DNA from: RGIG5612 sp045616165
GTDB lineage: Bacteria; Bacillota; Clostridia; Lachnospirales; Lachnospiraceae
Assembly: GCA_045616165.1 (NCBI GenBank)
Contig: JAZLGF010000023.1
Location: 1-64,000 of the forward strand
Reading direction: 5' to 3'
Length of the DNA stretch: 64,000 nucleotides
The position numbers and the translations under genes were made by a program. The notes below the pieces were generated by a model. It worked only from the letters and a program-made list of their open reading frames with translations. It had not been told where the DNA came from and did not search any database. Numbering within the stretch: the first letter of the stretch is position 1; every line of letters begins with the position of its first letter. Positions 44,535 through 52,125 of the stretch are shown piece after piece.

Positions 44535-46208
44535 TTATTTTTCTTTTTTCTGCTTGTATTCAAGACAAAGCATTGTGATATCGTCAAATTGTGGTGCATC
44601 ACCAACAAATTCATCAATATCTTCTTTGATAGCTGGAAGCAAATCAGTAACCGATTTATCAATATTAGCATTAAGTGCTTTTTCTAATCTATCCATGCCA
44701 TAAAGTTGATTATTTGCGTCAGTAGCTTCTGTAACACCATCTGTGTATTGATATAATCTATCGCCTGGTTCAAGCATAAATACATCTGATTTATATACCA
44801 TATCTTCCATACCTGCAAGTACTAGGCCTGGTTTAATCTTATGAGCTATAAAACTTCCGTCTTTCTTACAAATAAATGGCATCTCATGTCCAGCATTAGC
44901 ATATCTAAATTCTCCTGTTTCAAGGTCTAATATACCTTCAAATACTGTAACGAATAAGCCTTCACTATTTGATTCGCAAAGAAGCTGATTAACTTCTGTA
45001 AAGATTTCACCCAAATCTCTTCCTGGTTGTGTATGGTCTTTAAGAAGTGTCTTTGCAATAACCATGAACAATGCGGCTGGAACTCCCTTACCTGAAACGT
45101 CAGCCATAACGATTGCAAGATGTGTATCATCTACCATAAAGAAGTCATAGAAATCTCCTCCAACTTCCTTGGCTGTATGCATTGTTGCATAAATATCAAA
45201 CTCGCTATTATCCGGAAAAGCTGGGAAAATGCATGGAAGCATTGAGTACTGGATATGTGTTGCAACATCAAGCTCTGCTCCAATTCTTTCTTTATCTCTA
45301 AGGGATTCAACCATTTCGTTAACGCTTTGCGCAATTTTGCCAATCTCATCCTTAGATTTTACAACAAGTGGATCTTCTGGAAATTCTCCAGTACCAATAA
45401 GTTCAAGTCTTGCTGTAATCTTTTTGATTGATGAAATCATAACTGTAATAATAATTGCAAGTCCAACACTCATAAGTACTAACATAAAAACTAAAAGAAT
45501 AGCTGTTCTTGCTCTTTCTTTTGAAATGAATCCATCCATTTCTTCTATGCTTCGTCCAACAACGATTGCTCCAACAGTATTATCTCTTACGTCTTTAAGT
45601 AATTCATAACGACAATAAATCATTCGTCCGTTAACGTTTGCCTCACCCGCATAAACGCCATCTTCGCTGCTCTCTAATATATCGGCAACTTTTTTGTCCA
45701 TATATGTTCCTGTGATATCTTCACCATTTGGACCTTTAGTTGTTCCTGCTACTCTTAAATAATGGCCTTGCATATAACCGCCGGATTCAACATATTCTAA
45801 TTCATCATCATTATCAGTTTTAACGAATGTGTAGAAAAATGTCCCCGTAACTTCTTCACAACGATAGAAGGTTTCTGTTCTTGCATGCTCTACTGTTCCA
45901 TCACCAACCAATCTATCTCCCATATACAATGCGCCATCTCTTTTATTCCAGTTAGATGCAAATTGTCCTAGTTCGTCACGAAGATATCTAATATCTGCCG
46001 CCAAGCGATCATTAACAAGATTATGCTCTAAATCCTCTAATGAGTCTGTTAATAATAAAAGGCTAAAAACAAGTAATAAAATACCTGCAACAGCAACTGA
46101 TAAAGCAAGCTTAAATCTTATACTTCTATAAAACGGAACCTTTCGTACGCCATCATCCGTTATGATAGTTTTGATTTTTTTAATTAACTTCTCAAAAACT
46201 TTTTTCAT
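44535..46208 (-). CDS. Membrane PP2C-type (SpoIIE/RsbU) serine phosphatase with HAMP domain
   Basis: This 557-residue protein has transmembrane segments at about residues 30-50 and 238-260 around a roughly 180-residue extracellular sensor region. A HAMP domain follows, then a C-terminal SpoIIE-like PP2C domain (GGDFYDFFMVDDTHLAIVMADVSGKGVPAALFM; GDRLYQYTDGVTEA). Such phosphatases act on phosphorylated anti-anti-sigma factors. No STAS or anti-sigma gene is nearby, so the target is unknown. It starts 17 bases after the cystatin-like lipoprotein gene and is probably co-transcribed, which hints that the lipoprotein and the sensor may act in one pathway. Confidence 0.9.
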   Translation of the reverse strand: MKKVFEKLIKKIKTIITDDGVRKVPFYRSIRFKLALSVAVAGILLLVFSLLLLTDSLEDLEHNLVNDRLAADIRYLRDELGQFASNWNKRDGALYMGDRLVGDGTVEHARTETFYRCEEVTGTFFYTFVKTDNDDELEYVESGGYMQGHYLRVAGTTKGPNGEDITGTYMDKKVADILESSEDGVYAGEANVNGRMIYCRYELLKDVRDNTVGAIVVGRSIEEMDGFISKERARTAILLVFMLVLMSVGLAIIITVMISSIKKITARLELIGTGEFPEDPLVVKSKDEIGKIAQSVNEMVESLRDKERIGAELDVATHIQYSMLPCIFPAFPDNSEFDIYATMHTAKEVGGDFYDFFMVDDTHLAIVMADVSGKGVPAALFMVIAKTLLKDHTQPGRDLGEIFTEVNQLLCESNSEGLFVTVFEGILDLETGEFRYANAGHEMPFICKKDGSFIAHKIKPGLVLAGMEDMVYKSDVFMLEPGDRLYQYTDGVTEATDANNQLYGMDRLEKALNANIDKSVTDLLPAIKEDIDEFVGDAPQFDDITMLCLEYKQKKEK

Positions 46209-46225
46209 ACTTTTCCTTTATTAAA

Positions 46226-46960
46226 TTATTCTTTAAGGTCAGCAAGATTTAATACACAAATATTATTGACACTAGCATTGCCTTCTAAATCTTTATAAAC
46301 TGATATTACATATGCGTTTGCAACAGGGTTAGCTGTAACCATTGTGCCTTTTGCCAGATATGCAAGATTTTCTCCAGCAACAACCTGAGTTCCTAAAACT
46401 GTAACTGGTGTATATCCAACTCCAGTTAATCCTTCTAATGCTTTATTGAAGGTATCTGTATCTTCACTAGATACATCCGCCATCTTATCCATATCTTCAA
46501 AAACAGTCCATCCACCTGCTAAACCAGTTTCTGGGGCTGCACCAGAATTTTCTTTAGAAGTTAATGACTCAAGGTCAAGCTCTTTTACAGAAGTAATGCT
46601 TGAGTTTCCTTCAAGGTCTGCATAAACAACAACCGCTGCCAACTTAACAACAGGGTTTTGTGTAACTAATGTTTCTCTTGCAATGAACATATAATTTGTT
46701 CCAGCAACAAGCTGCGTTCCAATAAGCGCAACTGGTTCATATCCTGCACCGGCCATTCCTTCCATTGCTCCAGTCCAAGCAGTAGCAGCTTCCTGAGGCA
46801 TCGTTGTAAGAGAATTTTCTGAATTTATTTGCCATCCTCCTGCGTGTTCTTCTTCCTGTGGAATCGGATCGGTTGGAATAGGTTCATCCTCTTTTTTATT
46901 ACAACCTACCAATCCTATAATAAGAATCAACGATAATGTAATTATTAATATTTTTTTCAT
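46226..46960 (-). CDS. Lipoprotein with two cystatin-like domains
   Basis: This 244-residue lipoprotein (lipobox LVGC, C20) carries two repeats of about 100 residues. Each has GGW (42-43 and 150-151), a helix, YxPV, then a QxVAG loop (QLVAG 83-87 and QVVAG 192-196, 109 residues apart), followed by a strand pair ending VYxDLEGN. Gly-Gly, Q-V-V-A-G and the following N-Y are hallmarks of cystatins, inhibitors of papain-like cysteine proteases. I infer a surface-anchored cystatin-fold protein; inhibition is not proven. I use the ATG at 46960, because the upstream TTG lies in the GGAGGAGG ribosome binding site. Confidence 0.8.
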   Translation of the reverse strand: MKKILIITLSLILIIGLVGCNKKEDEPIPTDPIPQEEEHAGGWQINSENSLTTMPQEAATAWTGAMEGMAGAGYEPVALIGTQLVAGTNYMFIARETLVTQNPVVKLAAVVVYADLEGNSSITSVKELDLESLTSKENSGAAPETGLAGGWTVFEDMDKMADVSSEDTDTFNKALEGLTGVGYTPVTVLGTQVVAGENLAYLAKGTMVTANPVANAYVISVYKDLEGNASVNNICVLNLADLKE

Positions 46961-47029
46961 TATAACCTCCTCCAATATTAATAATTAATTCTATCATTTT
47001 TTATTTGCTTAATCTATAAAATATTTTCA

Positions 47030-47566
47030 TTAGTACTCTAAAAGAATATTTTTTATTTCATCAAGTGATGACGCAAAATATATATGTTTTTGTCTTTCTA
47101 TAGTCAAAAGTTCTTTTTGAGTCATATGCTCTAATTGCGCTTTTAAATGGTCGTAATAGCCGTTCAGGTTATAAAAAATACATGGCGCTTTTTTTATTTC
47201 TAGCGCAACGGTCGTCATTACCTGGGCAATTTCTTCAAGGGTTCCTACTCCACCTGGAAAAGCAATAAACGCATCTCCAAGTGCTATCATCTTTTGAATT
47301 CTTGATGAGATATCATCATAAATTAACAGCTCACTTAGTCCGTCATACGCTAAGCCCTGCTCACTAAAATGTTTAGCTTCTACTCCTATTACGTAGCCAC
47401 CTGCTTCTAGCGTTTCTTTTGCGAGAATTCCCATAAGGCCTGGGTGCGAGCCACCATATACAAGTTTATGTTCACTCTTTCCAATCCACTTTGAAAAATC
47501 TATTACCGACTTCGTAATTGTTTCATCATTTCCCGGAGACGATCCTAAAAATACAGTAATATTCAT
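47030..47566 (-). CDS. LOG family Rossmann-fold protein
   Basis: This 178-residue protein is of the TIGR00730/LOG family, often mislabelled lysine decarboxylase. The nucleotide-binding motif YGGSHPGLMG lies near residues 57-66 and the diagnostic PGGVGTLEEI near 104-113. Characterised members release a base or ribose 5-phosphate from nucleoside monophosphates (in plants, cytokinin activation). The bacterial role is usually nucleotide salvage or unknown. It is transcribed in the same direction as the lipoprotein with a 69-base gap. Confidence 0.9.
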   Translation of the reverse strand: MNITVFLGSSPGNDETITKSVIDFSKWIGKSEHKLVYGGSHPGLMGILAKETLEAGGYVIGVEAKHFSEQGLAYDGLSELLIYDDISSRIQKMIALGDAFIAFPGGVGTLEEIAQVMTTVALEIKKAPCIFYNLNGYYDHLKAQLEHMTQKELLTIERQKHIYFASSLDEIKNILLEY

Positions 47567-47706
47567 TGTTCAACCTTCCCATTAAATGTAATCATGTTTA
47601 TTATCGTTCTTTGAAGAATTCTATTTCCTCGCCTAATGGGCCTTTACAAAAAGCATTTTAGCATATTTAAAAAAAGCAAACAAGGAAGATGGGGTGAGTC
47701 AGAATC

Positions 47707-47740
47707 AAAAAAGGACCAGGTCTTTTGACCTGGTCCTTTT
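47707..47740 (-). terminator. Rho-independent terminator of the tRNA-Leu gene
   Basis: AAAGGACCAGGTC (47710-47722) and GACCTGGTCCTTT (47727-47739) form a perfect 13-bp stem with a TTTT loop. On the minus strand it is followed by a T run, 4 bases past the tRNA 3' end. Confidence 0.92.
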
Positions 47741-47743
47741 TCG

Positions 47744-47827
47744 TGCGGAGGATGGGACTTGAACCCACACGCTGTAGCCAGCACAAGATCCTTAGTCTTG
47801 CTCGTCTGCCAGTTCCGACACCTCCGC
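47744..47827 (-). tRNA. tRNA-Leu (anticodon AAG)
   Basis: On the minus strand an 84-base class II tRNA is legible. Acceptor GCGGAGG pairs with CCTCCGC followed by discriminator A. The D arm contains GTCGGAACTGGCAGAC. The anticodon stem CAAGA/TCTTG encloses loop CTAAGGA, giving anticodon AAG. A long variable arm TGCTG-GCTA-CAGCG and a T arm with GGTTCAAGTCCC follow. CCA is not encoded. A first-position A in a leucine tRNA is unusual for bacteria. Confidence 0.92.
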
Positions 47828-47874
47828 ATTTTACGTAACCCTCAAACGTTTCGCTTAAAAGTCGCGCAAAAGAT

Positions 47875-47902
47875 ATTATAACATAGCATCGCTAAATATC
47901 AA
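47875..47902 (-). promoter_or_regulatory. Promoter of the tRNA-Leu gene
   Basis: On the minus strand, -35 TTGATA (47897-47902) and -10 TATAAT (47875-47880) are spaced by 16 bases, about 48 bases upstream of the mature tRNA. Confidence 0.65.
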
Positions 47903-47924
47903 CATTTTTTTAATAATTTTCAAC

Positions 47925-50081
47925 TTATAATATATCAATATCCACAATTGCCTCATTCAGACCTTTTGCCGTTATCTTAAACGTGATTGTTCCAGGATTT
48001 TTCGTTGTTCTTAAAACAGCAAGTGCTTTGCCATTATATGTCATATGCATATTTGAATTATACTTTTCTTCATTCTTTGGATTGCCGTTTCCTAGTGCTA
48101 GAAGTTTGGCACTATTTCCTCCAACAATCTCGACCGTAACTGGAACATCTACAAAAGAAATATTTCCGTCTTCATCTTGAATTTCAATGTTTACATACAC
48201 CAGCGAATCACCATCAGACTTTGCTCTGCAAGTCTCTGGTTTTAATACAATTTTTTTTGCTTCTTTATTTGTGCTAAGGCTTATCTTTCCTATTTCCTTG
48301 CCATTTTTATATTCCTTAGCGCAAATTTCGCCGGGTTCATATACTGTATCAAAAGAGACAATATAAGGAATTACTCTTTCTCCTTGACTTCTAGCTTCTT
48401 TCCAATCTATAACTTTTTGTCTGCATACTTCCTTGCCATTAACAATAAGGCTTACCTCATCCGCCTTTGAATATACTTCTACTCGTATTTGACTACCTTC
48501 ATAGCCTGCCCATGTCCAAGATGGCAATACCTCTGGCCAACTCCAATTATTCGGATAGCACGGCATACCAAAAAGTTCTGGCCTTTCAACAAAAATATAT
48601 GGTCCTTGGCTATTTCCCATAACAACATCTCGGTAAAAACTTTGCGGTCTTCTGTTGCCAATAATATCCATATCTCCTGTATTAGATGTTAGCCATGGAT
48701 ACGGACCTGTAAGCATATGACTCTCTTCATAGTCCATCTTTCCAAGACCGCCTTCTCCAAGAAAATCAATTCCTGTCCAATTAAAATCACCAATTACATA
48801 TGGCAATTTTTCAACTAAAGGCCAATTTCTTCCTATCATTTTAGGAAATGTTTCTGTACCTAGAATAACTCTGTCAGGGAATAGTTTTCCGTCCATTTCA
48901 TATCTTGAATCCATGTAGTTATATCCAGCTACATCGACAACTTCATATGACGCTTTTGTATCTTCAGTTACTGCGTTATGCGTCATTACTTCCGTAATAT
49001 GAGTATCAAACGCTGCTATAATCGCTCCAAAATCATTAGGCACTTCTTCTCCATTTGGAAGAATTTCTGCTAATATATCATGCATTTTAGGCATTATAGT
49101 AAACATTCCATTTATTGAATTTACTGTTAGAAGCTGTGAATCTAATTGTTTTAAGTAACCCACTATTTCTTTACCAAGCTTGATTCCTTCTTCCGTTCCT
49201 GTATCAGATATTTCATTTCCAATAGAATACATGATTACACAAGGATGTTGCTTAACTAAATCCACTGTGCTTTTTAAATCTTTTTTCCACCATTCTTCAA
49301 AATATCTGCTGTAATCATTTTTCATTTTTGAGTTACGCCACACATCAAAAAGTTCAACAATTACATACATTCCTAATTCATCACAAGCCTCAAGGAAATA
49401 TCTGCTTGGTGGATTATGAGCAGTTCTTATGCAGTTATAACCAAGTTCTTTTAATTTGCTAACTTTCCTTAATTCAGCGTCTTTAAGGCTAATAGCACCT
49501 ATTATTCCGTTGTCATGATGAACTCCTGTCCCCTTAAGTTTTATAGGCTTACCATCTATTAACAGTCCCTCTTTTGAACTAACTTTTAAATCATGTCTTT
49601 GAGGCAGCACTGCATAATTTTCTTTCGAGCATTGTTCTTTATCACAAACATGTAAAAAAACAGGTCTTGTAATGCCACCGCCTGAATACCATCTTGTAGT
49701 TTCCCTTAAACTTCTGTCTGCGCATACTCTAATTTTATTTCCACTACCCCAATTTATATATTCAGTAATATCAATTACATATCCCGTATATGCATAAGGC
49801 CAGAAAAAAACTTCTTTATCATTTACATAAAGCGTTGTTTCCTGGCATACTCCTTCAAACTCTATTTTTATTTGCTTGTTTTGCCATTCATTTGGAAATA
49901 CAAATACTTTTTCATATTCATATTTTTCTCCAACAAAATAGGACTCCTCACCTATATCAGGCGCATTAGGATTTCTGTCACTATTAATCATAGCATCGTG
50001 GGGCAACCTAATTGGTTCCCCCACATAATACCACTCGTCATTAAAATCTATTTTTTTAAAGGTCTCATATATTTTACTCAT
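47925..50081 (-). CDS. Glycoside hydrolase family 2 enzyme with a reduced Ig-like domain
   Basis: This 718-residue cytoplasmic GH2 enzyme (beta-galactosidase, beta-glucuronidase or beta-mannosidase type) has an N-terminal sugar-binding jelly roll at 1-150. The TIM barrel carries acid/base E290 in SIGNEIS and nucleophile E410 in LGTETF, and C-terminal Ig-like domains follow. Between the jelly roll (ending PVFLHV) and the barrel entry (LLIDGKPIKLKG) there are only about 30 residues, where an Ig-like domain of about 100 is usual. The frame is intact. Its place as last gene of the rhamnoside-type operon suggests it trims a beta-linked sugar after rhamnose removal. Specificity is unknown. Confidence 0.9.
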   Translation of the reverse strand: MSKIYETFKKIDFNDEWYYVGEPIRLPHDAMINSDRNPNAPDIGEESYFVGEKYEYEKVFVFPNEWQNKQIKIEFEGVCQETTLYVNDKEVFFWPYAYTGYVIDITEYINWGSGNKIRVCADRSLRETTRWYSGGGITRPVFLHVCDKEQCSKENYAVLPQRHDLKVSSKEGLLIDGKPIKLKGTGVHHDNGIIGAISLKDAELRKVSKLKELGYNCIRTAHNPPSRYFLEACDELGMYVIVELFDVWRNSKMKNDYSRYFEEWWKKDLKSTVDLVKQHPCVIMYSIGNEISDTGTEEGIKLGKEIVGYLKQLDSQLLTVNSINGMFTIMPKMHDILAEILPNGEEVPNDFGAIIAAFDTHITEVMTHNAVTEDTKASYEVVDVAGYNYMDSRYEMDGKLFPDRVILGTETFPKMIGRNWPLVEKLPYVIGDFNWTGIDFLGEGGLGKMDYEESHMLTGPYPWLTSNTGDMDIIGNRRPQSFYRDVVMGNSQGPYIFVERPELFGMPCYPNNWSWPEVLPSWTWAGYEGSQIRVEVYSKADEVSLIVNGKEVCRQKVIDWKEARSQGERVIPYIVSFDTVYEPGEICAKEYKNGKEIGKISLSTNKEAKKIVLKPETCRAKSDGDSLVYVNIEIQDEDGNISFVDVPVTVEIVGGNSAKLLALGNGNPKNEEKYNSNMHMTYNGKALAVLRTTKNPGTITFKITAKGLNEAIVDIDIL

Positions 50082-50089
50082 AAGCTTTT

Positions 50090-51277
50090 TTATTTAATTG
50101 AATTATAGTATGCCAATGCCGCATCTACCGCTGGGCCAGGGCCTTCGTGTTCATGCATATAAGTTTGAAAATCTTTAATATTTTTTCTATATTCTTCGTT
50201 AGTTAAAATATCCTCAATTCCTTTTCTAATAATATCTGAATCTACCTTTGCAAAAAGAGGAACTGCATCACCAATTTTCAAGTTCTTAACCTGCATTGCT
50301 GTAACTTCCTGCTCATCCATTTGTGGAATACAAAATGTTGGAACTCCCATCCATGTCGCCTCCATAATACTTCCTATTCCGCCATGGCTTACAAAAGCGT
50401 CTGTAGTTTGAAGCATTTTAAGTTGAGGTATGAATTTATATAGATAAACATTTTCTGGAACTTCACCAAATTTTTTCTCATCTACAATATTTCCAATAGA
50501 GCAAATAACATTTGCATCCATGTCTTTAACAGCATCAAAAAGCATAGGCCAAAAATCAGGCACATTGTTAAATACTGTTCCAAGCGATACATAAATATTT
50601 TTCTTTCCGTTATTAACTGGCTCCCAATCTTTTTCTCCTGCTCTCTCAGCAATTTGTGGGCCTGCAAAAAAGAATCTATCATCAAATGTTTCGCCAGCTG
50701 GCTGGAATTTTTTGTCAACTGTTACTATATTAAAATCAGCACTTCCAGCAAATATCTCTTCTGTTGTAAGTAGTTTTCCGCCATATTTTGCTTGAAGAGT
50801 TTCTGCTAATTTTCTTGCCTCTTTTCTAGGCTCAGTTTCATCTAATTCCTTTGGCCAATACATGCAAGAATTATGATGTTCATTTGCTCCAAAGCTTGTA
50901 AAGAACTGAATCCTAGGCACATTTAAATATGATGCCACAAGTCTGCCTGCAACTGCCATAGTATCGTTTACAATAAGGTCTGGCTTATCATTTTCAAGTA
51001 CTTTTACAATTCCTTCTACTGCCGCTTCTGCTTCTTTTAAAAATCTTAAAGGAAGTTCTGCCAAAATATTTTCCGTTGCATTTTCATCTCCCTTACCACC
51101 TTTATTAAGTGGTGATTCCATAGGATAAAAATCCAACTTAAAAGGTTCTACTTGCGCCCTTACAAACTCAGCTGAAAAATACGATACTTTATGTCCTCTT
51201 TTAACTAATTCTCCACAAAAAGGAAGGCTGGCCAATACATGTCCTACCGCGCCCATTGAAATAAAAGCTACATGCAT
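50090..51277 (-). CDS. GT1 family (MGT-type) glycosyltransferase
   Basis: This 395-residue GT-B glycosyltransferase is related to macrolide and UDP-glucosyl/glucuronosyl transferases. The N-terminal acceptor domain begins HVAFISMGAVGHVLASLPF. The donor-binding motif near residues 295-325 is HGGIGSIMEATWMGVPTFCIP. Such enzymes attach a sugar from UDP-glucose or a similar donor to small hydrophobic acceptors. Its start overlaps the MBL gene by 10 bases, so it belongs to the glycoside operon. There it could glucosylate a released aglycone or, run in reverse, capture a sugar nucleotide. No signal peptide is present. Confidence 0.9.
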   Translation of the reverse strand: MHVAFISMGAVGHVLASLPFCGELVKRGHKVSYFSAEFVRAQVEPFKLDFYPMESPLNKGGKGDENATENILAELPLRFLKEAEAAVEGIVKVLENDKPDLIVNDTMAVAGRLVASYLNVPRIQFFTSFGANEHHNSCMYWPKELDETEPRKEARKLAETLQAKYGGKLLTTEEIFAGSADFNIVTVDKKFQPAGETFDDRFFFAGPQIAERAGEKDWEPVNNGKKNIYVSLGTVFNNVPDFWPMLFDAVKDMDANVICSIGNIVDEKKFGEVPENVYLYKFIPQLKMLQTTDAFVSHGGIGSIMEATWMGVPTFCIPQMDEQEVTAMQVKNLKIGDAVPLFAKVDSDIIRKGIEDILTNEEYRKNIKDFQTYMHEHEGPGPAVDAALAYYNSIK

Positions 51278-52125
51278 ATTTTTTCTCCTCTCAATTCCAT
51301 TAATTGATCCTTAAATACAAACGCGCTTGCTTTTTTGTATCTTATTCGAACAAGTTTGCTTGCAATAATATCCATTTCAATATATTTATGTTCTAATGAA
51401 TCGCAAATTGTAGTTTCGCCGTTATAAACACCTTTTACTAACCCTTCGAAATCATCAATATAACTCTTGTCCATTGGCGCTCCATTATGATTGCCAAGAA
51501 GCCAATCATATTCGCTATCTAATGACTTAACAAATTCAAGATTATCTAAATAATTTTTTAATGCTACGTCTGTGCTAAACTCATTTTCTTCATCATTTGA
51601 ATTGTCATAAAGGAGTACTTGCCAAGAATCTATCTCGTCTCCCATAAACAAAAGTCTTTCTTTTCTATCTAATAGATATAAACTTGAATTTGAATGACAA
51701 TCTTTGGCATTGAATATTTCTATTACTCTTCCGCCTAAATCGATAACATCACCTGTACCAACTTCTATCTTTTCATAATTTGGAAAAGGCAACGCGTCAG
51801 GATTTCCCGTTGTCTTTAAAATACTTTTTTCATCTTTTTTCCAACCAGCACTTACGTAAACTTTTTCCCACTCTCCGTTTCCACCTGCATGGTCAGGATG
51901 AAAATGCGTATTTATTACTTCTATCGGCTTATTTGTCAATTTCTCAACAAATGTTCTAAGATTTCCTATTGCATATCCTGTATCAACTAGAAGTGCTTTT
52001 TCTTCGCCTTCTAGTAGATATAAAAATTGCGAACCGCCCATGAAACTAATAAACCATGTGTCCGGTTTAGCCATCCAAGCAAAATAATTTCCAAAAATTT
52101 CTTCCATTTTCATTTTCTCATCCAT
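51268..52125 (-). CDS. MBL-fold metallo-hydrolase
   Basis: This 285-residue protein has the metallo-beta-lactamase fold. The metal motif THFHPDH (H74, H76, D78, H79) is intact, with further ligand regions CHSN and GNHNG downstream. Family members hydrolyse lactones, thioesters, phosphoesters and sulfates, so the substrate is open. In this operon a lactone or ester on a plant glycoside is plausible. It overlaps GH78 by 8 bases and the glycosyltransferase by 10 bases, which implies tight co-expression. Confidence 0.88.
   Translation of the reverse strand: MDEKMKMEEIFGNYFAWMAKPDTWFISFMGGSQFLYLLEGEEKALLVDTGYAIGNLRTFVEKLTNKPIEVINTHFHPDHAGGNGEWEKVYVSAGWKKDEKSILKTTGNPDALPFPNYEKIEVGTGDVIDLGGRVIEIFNAKDCHSNSSLYLLDRKERLLFMGDEIDSWQVLLYDNSNDEENEFSTDVALKNYLDNLEFVKSLDSEYDWLLGNHNGAPMDKSYIDDFEGLVKGVYNGETTICDSLEHKYIEMDIIASKLVRIRYKKASAFVFKDQLMELRGEKICM

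Noticed and set aside
47644..47829. 62-residue open frame over the tRNA
   Set aside because: It is a reading through the tRNA-Leu gene and its terminator, with no ribosome binding site.
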